A stretch of DNA of 64,000 nucleotides from Pleurotus djamor (lineage: Eukaryota > Basidiomycota > Agaricomycetes > Agaricales > Pleurotaceae): positions 124,001-188,000 of the forward strand of contig JAPEVF010000013.1 of NCBI GenBank assembly GCA_029747585.1, written 5' to 3'. Positions 46,474 to 58,981 of the stretch are shown here, in pieces. The translations under genes were made by a program, and so were the position numbers. The notes beneath the pieces are model-generated. The model was not told the origin of the DNA, did not search any database, and saw only the letters and a list, made by a program, of their open reading frames with translations. The first letter of the stretch is position 1; every line of letters starts with the position of its first letter.

Positions 46474-47750
46474 TCAAATCGGCTCCCTTTTGTCTTCCAC
46501 CTCCGGCTCGACGGCGCCCAGCTCAGCATCACGATCAGCATCATGTCGAGAAATTGAAGTCCTTCGAACATCCATATCTATCGTAGTGACCCGATTTTCA
46601 CCATACGTAGCGCCTGTCGAAAAGCTGATCGTGCTGAAAACCTGGGTCGTGTGTTCATTCGTCCATGCTTTGCCTGCTGCGACGCGGTGGACAATCATCA
46701 ATGAGGGTATCATCTGGAATACATGTCAGACTAAAACGCTCAAAGACGGGAAACGGACAAGTACGACATACCTGTGCGATGCCAAAGAGTTGGAAGAACG
46801 TGTTCTGCAGCGGGTGATCCATGACATAGGTCACGAAGACCATGATAACTAGCCCGCAAAACATCGCAGCGCTCTCCACAAGCATAGCCACCATGGTGAT
46901 GTACCTCTTCCCACCATCCCTGCCCAAGACCCCGGTTAATCTCGAACGATAGTAGAGTAGGCGCCCAGCGATGGCAAGCGTTGACAAGACGTTCAAGCTG
47001 AAAGAGAGAACGAGGTACGGTGTTGTGAAGTTGACAGAACCAATAGTCGAAGGCGTCCAGAGGGATGACGAAGGGCGCGACACTTGAACCACCCATAGGG
47101 TGCCAAGTACTACACCACGTGGGCGAAGGTATGAGCATCGTTACGGAAAGGATGATAAGGCGAACGCACCAAGTTCAGAGAGATACAGAACCAAGGGTAT
47201 GCCCTTCTTCAACCCCAGAAATCGATCACCATCCGAGTATATGACGATACATCTCCAGCACTGAGCAGATACGTCAACGACTGATGATCGAGACTGGAGC
47301 ATTTTGCAGACTTACCATGAGGCCCTCACTCAGCCAATTTGCAAAGGCAGCGGCAATATTAGCCATAGCGTCGACTGGCTGCGAGAAGAAATCCACCTCG
47401 AAACGGGCTAATAAAATGGTTCATGGCATGAAATGGAGCGATAAAAAACAGAAGCGCTCACCTGGTCCGCCCGGATATAACCTATAGTCGATAAAACTTA
47501 ACTGCGTCATCCATGTTGTCCCAGCAAGGTACAGTGTCGCAGCGATAAACGTCAAAACGACGTATACCAGCAATATTCCTCTCTGGCGACGGTTGGACTG
47601 ACGGATAGAGGTATAGAGGGATGCGAAACAGAGTATGCACAGGATAAGGATAACGCCGTATGACAGGGCAACGAGTACGGTCCCGATGTACCACGTCTTT
47701 TCGGAGAAGAGGTCGCCAGTGGGTCGCCATGCAGGGTCAAGGTTAGACAT
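46474..47750 (-). CDS. Agaricomycete seven-TM membrane protein copy B
   Basis: Five exons on the minus strand. The start MSNLDPAWRPTGDLFSEKTW leads directly into YIGTVLVALSYGVILILCIL (TM1), then VYVVLTFIAATLYLAGTTWM (TM2). Next come RFEVDFFSQPVDAMANIAAA with FANWLSEGLM (loop and TM3), CWRCIVIYSDGDRFLGLKKG with IPLVLYLSELG (TM4), YLVLSFSLNVLSTLAIAGRL (TM5), TMVAMLVESAAMFCGLVIMV (TM6), HPLQNTFFQLFGIAQ, and a cytosolic tail with ENRVTTIDMDVRRTS ending EDKREPI. The architecture is that of the many agaricomycete receptor-like 7-TM proteins without assigned ligand. A second ATG at 47762 is possible. Intact. It lies next to the broken paralog A. Confidence 0.8.
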
Positions 47751-48945
47751 GGTCAACCGCAAGAGGGAACGGGGGCAAACTCGGGCAGGCCAAGGAAGGG
47801 GGCTTCCTTATATGCAATGGAGACGTCCTCGGAAGCTTCCAGCCAGATCGTCTAAATGAAGCACATTGTCCACGCTAAGTCTATCTCTTTTCGACAACAA
47901 GGAGTGGAAGAAGCTTACAATGCAGAGTTGAGAAGGGGTAGGCACGGGAAGATATCGAATGATGGGGTTAAAAATATGTCCGTTGGAACCGTACGGAGGT
48001 CTGAGAAGGTTTGATGGTGATGGACATGCTCTCGCATGTTGATGAAGCATTTGGCGAACATGGGGCGTTCCATGGCTCCATACGGATGGATCGACAAAAC
48101 CCAAGTCGACGGCCTACGCAGCATCAGCCTCGTTATGTCCATGGAACTTCGAGCAGAGAAAAGAAATACCCTTAGTAGCTCNAAAAAAACGCTCATCCCG
48201 CTGTTTCTCCGGTTCGCATGGAGTATGTTTCGGAATGGCTGTCAAAGTGCAGGCGATTTTCACCCGGAAGGCGAGTGTGGGAGGAAGAAGACGGCTGAGG
48301 TGCTGGCTGGCTCTTGGACTTCACTACGATTGATCAAGGCATTACTATCTCAGACTGGATCACTGATGATATAGATATCGAACCTTAGACATGGCACAAC
48401 TTACTTTTGCACATATCCGGCGGGCAATATTCCGAATCTGCATCAAACTCAGTCTCCGTGGCTCATCAAACATGTTATTTTCAGGGAGCGTATCCATGGC
48501 CTTCGTTCCGTTTCGTTCCATGGAGTCGTAGGATGAGACGCGGTGGCAGCTAGGTACAACATGGCGGAAAAGAAGAAAGAGGGACGACGCGTCTGGCGCG
48601 ATGGCTCTTTATATAGTCTGAGCGGCGGGTTGTTTGGTTCGGAGATTGAAGCCAAATAGCTGGCAGCACTTCCGTTCAACATTCAGAAAGATATAAGGTA
48701 AGTATGAGGACAAGGAGCAAACGAGCTGGATCTTGTAAGTCTTCATTGAAGAATCAGAGAATTTTTTCTCAAGGCAGGGGGAATTACATGCGGGAGGGGG
48801 AGCTACTTACCTTGAGTCCTGCCCTGCCTTGGTCACAGCTTGACGGTAGATGGAGTGGATCTCCTTTACAAAAAATAGCGATTATTGACCTAGAATGAAC
48901 AAAGCAACCTCCTCCAAGCCCATCACTTAATTACGGTGGATTCAG
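47751..48945. other. Intergenic with one possible small gene
   Basis: Apart from the weak candidate at 48193-48521 no coding signal was found. One N at 48182 beside an A run. Confidence 0.3.
48193..48521 (-). CDS. Possible small two-exon gene, unknown
   Basis: From the ATG at 48521 the frame reads MERNGTKAMDTLPENNMFDE then PRRLSLMQIRNIARRICAK, followed by a strong GTAAGT donor. A plausible acceptor about 100 nt on joins in phase to SKSQPAPQPSSSSHTRLPGE and a stop at 48193-48195. The result is about 80 residues with no recognised domain. Both the donor strength and the non-random first exon support it, but it could be chance. Confidence 0.25.
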
Positions 48946-49758
<813 letters not shown>

Positions 49759-50189
49759 AATTGGAATCTATCTTAAATCGTTAGGCAGTAATCGTGTTAT
49801 CAGGAGCAAGTCCGTCCAAGGTTTTGATCGTGTGAGGCGTGGCGCCGTTGAGAATTCCTGAGAGGTCGCTTTTCAAGTTCAAGCTTGAGGAGAATGAAGA
49901 AGTAACGACTATAACTCAGCAACTGACCGAAGAGGATGATGGCAGAAAGCAGGCGCGTGGGACGAGGAGGCAGAGTGCTTGGATATGTTTGCCTCATGCC
50001 CCTGTTTCTCCCCTTGGTCCCGTGACCTACCAGCCACCGGGGCCCTCGGTCTGGACCTCTCCGACCAGGGACCAGCGGCTCTGATGCACGATGCACGATG
50101 ACTGGGTTCAGTACCACCGAATCGAATATTTGGATGTCTTTTTCTTGACTGTCTCGGTGAATTTTCATCGACATCCCTAATCTTCCGGG
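49759..50189. other. Intergenic between divergent ubc13 and K4
   Basis: 431 bp shared upstream region. Contains GATGCACGATGCACGATG-type direct repeats near 50080-50100. No gene. Confidence 0.35.
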
Positions 50190-52200
50190 ATGGACGACAC
50201 CAATGAAGCAAGTACTTTTTACTTTGCTCTCCACGACCCGGTCTGATGCTGCTTTCCGCCTCAAAAGCATGTGTCTCCCTTTGACGCAATTGCTCATCTT
50301 CGAACAAACTCGAAGGATGTCCACACAGCTCTCGCGGAGGAACTTACTGGCAGAGTTCAGGTCGACTCCGAACAGGTCTTACATCGTCTCCGTATTGACG
50401 ACGTTCCAAACAAATTCGTTACCGTCTTCCTCAAGCACTTCAAGCATCGCAATAATTATTCTATTACTGCTCTCAAGGAGCTCGTCGCAGACGCATACGA
50501 GTGGCAGCATGACCCATCGAAGGACATGCTTCCATACCTGGTATGAGTGCATTTCAGTTTTCTCGGTAAGAGTGCTTACTACCACGCAGCAAGCAATCTT
50601 GGATGATATCACCCATTTCGATGCCCTTTCGGCTCGACGCCACTTCTATTGCACCGAAATAACCAACGCCGAAGATGAATCCGACATCAGCCACTTCCCC
50701 TTTGTCAACCCAGACTTTCGCTGTGGTGACCCTGTGGAACCTGGGCAACCACACACCTGGCGCTCGACCGAAAGCTTCATCCATGTTCAACCAACTAGGC
50801 CGCAGAGACTCATTCCCAAGAACTTTAATCCCGAGGAGGCCGCTGAGACCCTTGCTCAGACTGCTGACTATGCGAGACTTCACTTGTCTTCTCTACCATT
50901 CCAACTCTTTTCTGTTTCTGTCATCATATCCGGTTCTAGGTTTCTTGTTGCCATATTCGATCGGGAGGGAGCAACCGTGACAAGCGACTTTCATTTATGG
51001 AAACAAACGGAAATATTTGTGCGAGTTATACGCCAGATTGCCTGTGGCTTATCGTCCGTTGACCCTTCTGTCCAGGAGCTCGAGGATACGAGCACTATAT
51101 TGGCAGAAATCCGCAAGAACCAGCTGCAGCGAAATTCTCCAGTCTGGTCCGTTCAATACCCATCCTTTCTAATCACCTGTCCTCTGGAACGTCGCACTCG
51201 GCCTGAACAATCCTTCAACACTGCAAGTGAACCCGTGTCCAATCAATGGGCTACGATCGGTCCGCCAATTTGGAGCAGTCTTTCTCTCTGCGGCCGAGCG
51301 ACGTCTGTTTGGCGCGTAACACGGGTGATGGATGGTGAAATCGTCAACATCGACGCGATATCCACCCTCAAGAATTCGTGGCGGCGTAGTGATTGCAAAT
51401 CCGAGACGCAAATTTATCAGAATCTCGCGACCCATCCAGTGGGCGTGGCAGAATTCCTTCAAGGCGGCAATGTTGTGATTCCTGGTTCTACAGATGTCAT
51501 ACGCGTGGATCATCTACGCACACTCTCCAACAAGCCGTTTGTTTCCGGCACCCAGGGAACTTGGATTCTTCACCGGCTCATACTTAACCCCGCCGGTCGT
51601 GCGTTATGGGAAGGCGACAGCTTCCTGGATATCGTCAAGGGTGTCCGTGCAGCCTTAAACGGTATGTCCATTTTGCGTTTGTGTGTTTGCCTTTGCTCGG
51701 AGTTTTTGACCCTAACTCACAGATCATCAAAGGTTATTCAACCAGAATATCCTTCACCGTGACGTTAACCCGGGAACCGTGCTTTTGTTCTCCGGACCGT
51801 CGGTCAAGCCTGGAGAGGAAGGCTTTCTGACGAACCTGGAATTGGCGATTATCCCAACGATGGAGCAAGATACTCATGGAAATATATCCAACAACCACGT
51901 CCATCAGTCTCAAGGCTCGGATCTCGACGATTCGAAGTACGACGTCGAGATGCCAGTAAGTACCCACCTATTAGTTGACAATAAGTAGACGGTTTAAATG
52001 ACCTTTTTGGGCAGGGAAATCTTCAGTTTATGGCTATCGCGCTTGTCAAAGGTTTAGCACATAGTCTATACGTCCCGCATCAACTCCAACACGATGTAGA
52101 ATCCTTCATCTGGGTCTTCGCATACTCTGTGGCACGTCACGCAATTTTCGATCTTCGCGCTGATTCTGAGAAGTTCAAGTTCAGACTCAGCGGCAGATGA
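50190..52200 (+). pseudogene. FunK1-type kinase copy K4, decayed C-lobe
   Basis: The first exon, MDDTNE, is followed by an intron that starts GC (50208-50267) and joins HVSPFDAIAHLRTNSKDVHT. The long middle exon from 50590 (QAILDDITHFDALSARRHFY to HRLILNPAGRALWEGDSFLD) is intact. Then the catalytic motifs weaken: ILHRDVNPGTVLL (the loop Asn has become Thr) and LTNLELAII in place of LTDLDFARI, so the metal-binding Asp is now Glu in an altered frame of residues. The last exon begins GNLQFMAIALVKGLAH and has HDVESFIWVFAYSVARH but stops at 52198-52200 after KFKFRLSGR, about 100 residues early. The product would be a catalytically impaired, truncated kinase, so I list it as a probable pseudogene. 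K5 follows 273 bp downstream in the same direction. Confidence 0.7.
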
Positions 52201-52473
52201 TGTCGGATGTTGGGGCCATCCTTGAACTCCGTCGCTAACCTCAAACTTCAACCAAAACCTGACTCACCTTGCCTCCAGTGCCGCACTGTGGCTTCTATGT
52301 GCTTGTGGCATTCTAATTCTGTCATAATTCTGTCAATGCCTCGCGAGTTGGTGGCCTTAAGCTTTGGACATTCTTGTAAAATTGTGGCGCTTTCCCTAGA
52401 ACCCCACCTTTTTTAGGGTTGAACAGCTTTCTGCCTGTTTCTACCTCCTGGATCTCAGTGCCTTCATCATCTG

Positions 52474-54811
52474 ATGGACGATATAATCGAGGTATGTTCA
52501 AGTCGGTGCTCCAACACGAACATGGTTGATCCCATCTCTCCTCACAAGCCTGGAAGTGGTTTTACCTCTTTCGCGTACATCCCCATCAACTCAGAGGGCG
52601 TCCGCAGCGCCCTCAAAGCTGAGCTGTCTGGTAGAATTGTGGTATACTCTGAGCAGGTCATGCGTCGTCTCCGCATCGCCGATGTTTCAGACGCCTTTGT
52701 TGCCAACTTCCTCAAGAATTTTGAGCAGCGCCAGAGCAATGCCATATCGTCTCTACGAGCTCTCGTCGCAGACTCTGAGGGCTTACATAGGTCGCGCTCG
52801 AAGAAGTCTGAGGTGAAAGCGATGTGCCCATATCTAGTGAGTTTATTCATTCAATTAGTTATCATTTCCTTATCATTTGCTGAATTCGATACAGCAAATG
52901 ATCTTGGACGATATCACCGAGTTTGAATCTGGGTCCGCCCAACGCTACTTCAATAATACCCACAATGTGAAACTCAAAGGTGAGGCATACCTCAGCGGTT
53001 TCCCAGCCGTTAGTCCATACTTTCGGTGCGGACAGCGTGTTACGCATGGAGACCCATACACATGGCGCGGGATGGACAGCTTTCTCGAAGTCAAGCCCAC
53101 GTCGGCACAGGGCCTTGTACCCAAAAGTGCCGACCCTAAGGAAGTTGCTCAAACCCTTGCCCAAAGTCAAACTGCTGATTATGCTCGTCTCCACCTTTCC
53201 TCTCGACCATTCCAACTCTTCTCGATCGCGGTAGTGGTCTCTGGCTCGAAGTTTGTTGTGGCCATCTTTGATCGGGATGGGGTAACCGTGTCCAGTGACT
53301 TCGACATGTGGCAAGACATCGAAGTTTTTGTTCGCGTCATCCGCCAGATCACTCACGGCTTATCCCCCATCGAACTTGGCCAGGACCCCTCCGTACAGGA
53401 GCTGCCTTCCGAAAGCCCTCTATTTCATAAGGTCCGCACGAAACAAGTAGAATTGGGTGTTCCACCCGCAACACTTTCATTCCCATCGTATCTACTTACC
53501 TGTCCTCGCCAACTGAGGCCTCGCCCCGCGACCCCGTTCGATCCTACGGCGAAATCCTGGACCTCCGATCTATGGGTCACTATCGGACCGCCCATTTGGA
53601 CTAGCCTGTCTCTGTGCGGCCGCTCAACATCTATTTGGCGAGCGACCCGCGTAGAGGATGGCAATACCGTCAATATCAACAAAATCCACATCCTCAAGAA
53701 TTCCTGGAGACATAGCAACCGAGACTCCGAGTCCGATATCTATCAGGGCGTCGAAACCCATCCATCTGGCATAGCCAAATTCCTTCAAGGCGGGGACGTT
53801 ATGGTCCCTGGTACCACCGATGTCATTCGCATTGATCACCTACGCAATCCCAACCAGACGCCTGGGTCCTACGCACAAGTCACTTCAATCCTTCATCGGT
53901 TGATCCTCAACACCACGGGTCGTGCGCTTTGGGAGGGTGACAGCTACTTGGATATTGTCAAAGGGGTACGTGCAGGACTGAAGGGTACGTGTGGTCCTGG
54001 TCGATTAGTCTCTGACTTTCATGTTTTATCCGTCAGGCCATCAGGTTCTATTCACGCAGAATATCCTACATCGTGACGTTAGCCCCGGGAACGTACTCTT
54101 GTCCGAGCGGCCAACCATCAAACCCGGAGAGGAAGGGTTTTTGACTGACCTGGACTTCGCCCGCATCCAGACTATAGTGAGCCAAGACGTTCAGGACCAT
54201 CGAATCACGGACGGGAGCGTGGCTCCGTCTCAACATACACCCTGGGAGGATGCCAAGCATGGCGCTCAAATGACTGTAAGCCTCAATGTCCTCATTGCAC
54301 ACACACTCTCTGGTTCAAGTTTCACGATCTTGGCCACAAGGGAACCCTTCAGTTCATGGCAATGACCCTTGTTCGTGGCTTACAAACACATACACAAGTT
54401 GAACACCTTGTTCAGCATGTCGTTGATTCCTTCATCTGGGTCCTTGCGTACGCTGTGGCACGTCGCGCGATCCTCGAAACCAACGCCGATTCTGATATGA
54501 GGAAGAAGGTTTCCACGTTTTTTGCCGACGCATGGGGTAGTACCTCAAACACGGCTAGCGTTGTCAAAACGAAACGTGCATTAACTCCTTTGTACCCGCC
54601 GCCGGAAATTTCCTCTGTTTTCCCCAAGCCAATTCTCTCGCTGTTCTTGGGCCTCCGCAATTTGATTGTTGTGACACAATTGCTTGATCCTGACCCCGAA
54701 GACCCATCTCAACTCATCGTACCGTTCAAGTTGACTTACGAAGACGTTTTCTCCAGGCTCGATAGATGTATACTTGCTCTAGAATCCCCTTCTTATAACG
54801 GTCTGAAGTAG
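52474..54811 (+). CDS. FunK1-type protein kinase-like K5 (intact)
   Basis: Five exons: 52474-52491 (MDDIIE), 52549-52836, 52895-53984, 54037-54275 and 54341-54811, giving 701 aa. The N-terminal half (INSEGVRSALKAELSGRIVV; MILDDITEFESGSAQRYFNN; RPFQLFSIAVVVSGSKFVVA) is the FunK1 leader region. The kinase part has CGRSTSIWRATRVEDG, ILHRDVSPGNVLL (catalytic loop) and LTDLDFARIQ (DFA for DFG), then GTLQFMAMTLVRGL (activation-segment end) and HVVDSFIWVLAYAVARR, ending ALESPSYNGLK. Very close to K2 on the opposite strand 11 kb away. Fungal-specific FunK1 kinases are expanded in mushroom-forming fungi, but substrates are unknown. It is convergent with the flavin monooxygenase gene (107 bp apart). 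Confidence 0.87.
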
Positions 54812-54918
54812 TCCATGTAATTCGCCACTTCATACTGCAAGAATTGACCTTCACATTGCCTTCACATGACAATCCGTTCGCCTCCATCACTCGGCGACAG
54901 ATGTGTACTACATAAGTC

Positions 54919-56705
54919 TCATAGTTTCGCAATATTGGCTCCATGCGTGTCGTCAGCGTACTGAAGCATCCTTTCAAGCACGCCCACCCACTGCTTTGCC
55001 GCCTCCTCTTTCGAAGCCCCTTCGCCAACGCCCTTCACCCAATCACCTGCGTCGCCCTTATTCTCCAATTCGACCCAAACTCTCCTCAGCACGTCTTTCT
55101 TCATGTACATTCGCTTCACCCATTCAGGGACAACCACAACGCTCTTACTACCCTCTTCACTTGGTTCGGTGGAATTACCGGAAGCAAATCGATGGAGTTC
55201 ATCTCGATAATCGAACTGCACCAAATCCGCCAGGACATGCCAATTCTTCGCAATGTACCGTTGGAGTTCGGAATCGCTGCTTGCGTTTCCGCTCTTTTGA
55301 AACGCAGCCAGAAGGTCTTCGTACCGCGCAACGATATCTACAGCTTCCATTGGCTGATTTAATGACTCTGGGTTGGAAAAGACGTGTACAATGGCTTTAG
55401 CCTGAGCTTCCATGAGCGGGAATGGTATGACACGCATAAGGAGGCAGATGAAGGAGAGCGATTCAGGTGGATAGGTTGGTGACGTAGATGTAGGGGAGGT
55501 GAGTGGAAAAAGATGCTTGGCCAATGGAAACACATGAGAGGTAGAGTTGTACAAGCCTTGGGGGATCGGCGGGATCGGCGGTGGGTACATCTGCTGAAGG
55601 ACATCCTCGGAGAAGAAAGGAAAATCAAGCTCGTAGCCGGTGGCAAGTATCACGAAGTCGACGTCTTCCTCGACCGAACCATCTTGAAATACAACTTTTC
55701 CGCCGGATTCATAGGATGCTACTCGACCCCTCTGCTTCTGATTGACCAAAGCTCCGGTCGGCTTTCCATCGTGGACTGAAGGAGGTAAATCCTCATTCGG
55801 GGCACCACTGATAGATCGGATGAGTGTCTTCGTTGACGGTATCGAGGCCATTTCCGTGGAGATATCCCTTCCACTGGGTCCGTTCCCAACAACAAGGATT
55901 TTGGANGCCTTTATCAAGAGGTTTTCGATACCAAACAGAGTGCATCGCTCGCCCGTCCTTCAGCCAAAGCTCTACACCTGGGGTATTCGGGTACCTTGGG
56001 ACGCGGTAATGCCCGTTGGCCACCACGACATTGTCATACGGTCGCTCTTCATTACTTGAGAGCTTCACGCTCCAATGTGAGTTGGTAGGATCGCGTGACA
56101 CGTTCTCCACGGAAGTATTGAGACAGATGTACGGCAGCAGATTGAAGTTTGATGCGTAGTCTTTCAAGTATGTTTGTACGACACGGGCTTCGGGGAAGAT
56201 CGGAGTTGATGGGGGGAACAAGAGCGAATTAAATGACATGACTGAAAGCATCCACCTTATTGTCAGTACGAAAGGGCAAATTAAACTCAACCACTGACTT
56301 GGATGAGGTAGATTTGTCGTCAGAGAATCATATAAAGGCGTCAGAGGGAGCTTTGCATCTTTATGCTTAATATCCTGCAATAGCGTATGCGACACAGTTG
56401 GCGAAGGGAGCCTGTTAAGATACAGTGAGAAACCGTCTAACCTGACATCCACTCACTCAGGCAAAAGACATTAAACACACCATATTCCACCAATATCGTC
56501 ACGAGCTTCATACACAGTTACATCCCAAGAACCGGATTTATGCTGCGGCGTGTCCAGGATAGCTTTGAGGACAGCGAGCCCACCCGCGCCAGCACCGATA
56601 ATGCATATCCTTTTGCAACTCAAATGTGGCGTTGCAATATCTAGGTAGCGAGTAAGTTGTGGTTCATACACTTCGGAGTAGTAAGAGCATACCGAGAAGA
56701 TCCAT
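54919..56705 (-). CDS. Flavin-containing monooxygenase 1 (FAD/NADPH)
   Basis: Class-B-type flavin monooxygenase. The best start is a 13-nt first exon at 56693-56705 (MDLL), joined across a 52-nt intron to DIATPHLSCKRICIIGAGAG; an alternative start is 56671. The FAD-binding Rossmann motif is GAGAGGLAVL, followed by YEARDDIGGIW. Next come LPSPTVSHTLLQDIKHKDAK, TPLYDSLTTNLPHP, HSVWYRKP near the FMO signature, and the NADPH motif ILVVGNGPSGRDIS. VDFVILATGYELDFPF is the ATG motif typical of the family. An N at 55906 lies between the signature and the NADPH motif; dropping it gives LDKGSKILVVGNG in frame. The C-terminal part to 54919 (ANIAKL) has the expected length. The substrate is unknown; such fungal enzymes act on N, S or carbonyl groups. 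Confidence 0.87.
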
Positions 56706-56952
56706 CAGAGGGGCGAAGAAGTGATAAGGTTGGTGCACTATTGGGAGGGTATCAGATAAGATGGAGCAACAGGGATTCCCTGAGCATGCTCAGGGCAAGT
56801 CGGCCAACTACCTATCCTCCTTCGCGAAGAATAGACATACTTTGTAAGGCAAAGTTGAGAGTAGAGATAGGAAGAATATCATATCAAGTCGAAAGCAAGT
56901 ACTGATACACACAGAGTACGTCTAGAATAAGTATATATGGGTTCAGTATGGG

Positions 56953-58374
56953 TTATATCGCGACAGCAGAGGCTATAGGGGTTAAATGTGATGGAGTTTT
57001 ATTCTCTTCGTGATCTCCTTCCTTCTTGCTACCCATTTCCAAATCCACCAATTGGTGCACATCTATATCTACAGCACCCTTACTGCGACTCGTGCCTGTA
57101 CTACCGGTGTTGGTGGAAACGTCTGTAGATGTAGTGTTGTGACCCGCCCATGCGAGCGTTGAATTCGGTGCTGTCGAGGTTTTCAGAGCTCTCGAGGAAT
57201 GCATAGCCAGTCGGACGGATATCAGCGTGAACACGATACCTGGGTATCGGGGCTCAGATGGGGCTCAATCACGACGTGGAAGTTACTTACCAACGGCGGG
57301 AACACTGCACTCCTGCATGATGTACTGTCCATTGTTATCAAGGGCATAGAGGACGATGAGGACGATGAGAATCGCGGTCTGTTAGCGATTGGAATCAGTC
57401 AGTTCGTAGGCGTACCAGGAAAAGGGTAAGCAAACGTACATAGCCCATGGCACTCTCCACAATGATACGAACCAATGGGATCAAGCCGGCCGACGGTGTC
57501 AACGACCAGCTAACGACGCCGTGCTGTCGGTTTCTGCGTTCATGTCCGTAGATATGGTACGCAATCAGACCCGTCGTAATGACATTCTGGACCAGCGCAA
57601 CGGAGTATAGTGTGTTCATCCAGTGCACGAGCGTTGGGGAGAAGATGCTGCCAAGAGAAACCTCAGTGAAGAGGTGCAGCGCGACGGAGTTGGAGACTTC
57701 CAAATACAATTAGAGAAGAACCTTCGGGGAGGTGATGTGGATGGCATACCAATGCTGACAGCCATCAGGCAAATGGGTAAAATCACGACATAAATGGTAT
57801 CCCAGATAAGATAGCATCGGTAAATCTGTTTTTCGCGGATCAGCAAGGTGGTCTGGACTGCTTTTGCTTGTGGTACTAGCAAGCACGGATATCAAAGGGA
57901 GGGAGACTCACAGCCAGACCATCGCCCAGCCAAGTCATAATGGCGTTTGTAGCATCGTGGGCGATGTTATCCCACCGACCCAGATCGGCGAAATAGCTGT
58001 CAGGACCGACGGTGTTGCGAAGGAAAACATATCCGCGGAGAAGGCGGTACACATTCAGAGCTAGACGGCGCGTATGTGAGCCATGAGGTTCAGCGTACTA
58101 GCGAATGCCGTCGTTACTTACTGATGTGGGTCGTTGCAACGATGAACATGACCCAAGAACCAAAGAAAAATATCTATGAGGAGGTGCGTCAGGCTACTGG
58201 CCTCATTGGGTGCCAAGAAGTGAATTACGTTACCTGAGAAGGGCGGGTCTGAGATCGACGTTTCTTGATGCTAATGTAAACCGTCTCAATGAAGAGACAA
58301 GTGAACACGCCATAGAGAAACAGTTCTGCGCACACAGACGCAGCACCAGCAACCTCGATAGGTAGTTGTCCCAT
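56953..58374 (-). CDS. Agaricomycete seven-TM membrane protein copy C
   Basis: The start at 58374 gives MGQLPIEVAGAASVCAELFL with YGVFTCLFIETVYISIKKRR (TM1). Later exons read IFFFGSWVMFIVATTHI (TM2), LGRWDNIAHDATNAIMTWLG (loop, TM3), VIYRCYLIWDTIYVVILPIC (TM4), TLYSVALVQNVITTGLIAYH (TM5), LIPLVRIIVESAMGY with TAILIVLIVLYALDNNGQYI (TM6), CSVPAVGIVFTLISVRLAMH (TM7) and a Thr/Ser-rich cytosolic tail to 56953. It shares the YRC motif, the VESA helix and topology with copies A and B but only distantly. A receptor-like role is inferred from topology only. It sits between two flavin monooxygenase genes. Confidence 0.8.
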
Positions 58375-58981
58375 GTCAATTCGGCCCTTGGGGGAGAGGT
58401 TGGGGTGTCAGTGCACAAGGTCCCAAGGGAGATAAGCGAACGCACATACTCCTTGATGCTATATATACATGAACACGCTTGTGGGAGAGTTGGGGTACGA
58501 ATACCGCCGCGGAAATATTCCCCTGACTTATCATTATCTCTGCTTTGGAGCCTGTGAGACGAAGATGAATGATGGGGTCCCCTTATATAGTCCACGTCTT
58601 TTGTGGACCTTCTATGGTCTGGTGTGAAATAGCTCCGAATAACCTTTTCAGGCTTGTAGACACTCACCAGAAGTGGTCACGGATCGCTAGGATGAGTTTG
58701 GGCCTCAGTTCGACGGGAAGTTTTGATTGAAGAAGTAAACGAATCAGGAAGCACCATCATTCGAGTTGGCTTCTTATTGGTTCTTCGATGGCGTCATGGA
58801 AACTTCCTACCAGAAATTGGCTGAGTTTCTAGTGGATGGGCTAACGCAACCGAGTGCTTCCTTGATGCTTGATACAAGCCTTGCGAAAATCAGTTTTCAC
58901 GGGATATGAGCACGACTCGGGTATAAATTTCACTGGGTCAGCCTCACCTCGTGAGTCGTGTGCCAATTCTGTACCACACGT
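58375..58981. other. Shared upstream region of 7-TM copy C and FMO2
   Basis: 607 bp between divergent starts. TATATA-like words occur at 58458-58464 (84 bp from the 7-TM start) and 58585-58590. No gene. Confidence 0.4.
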
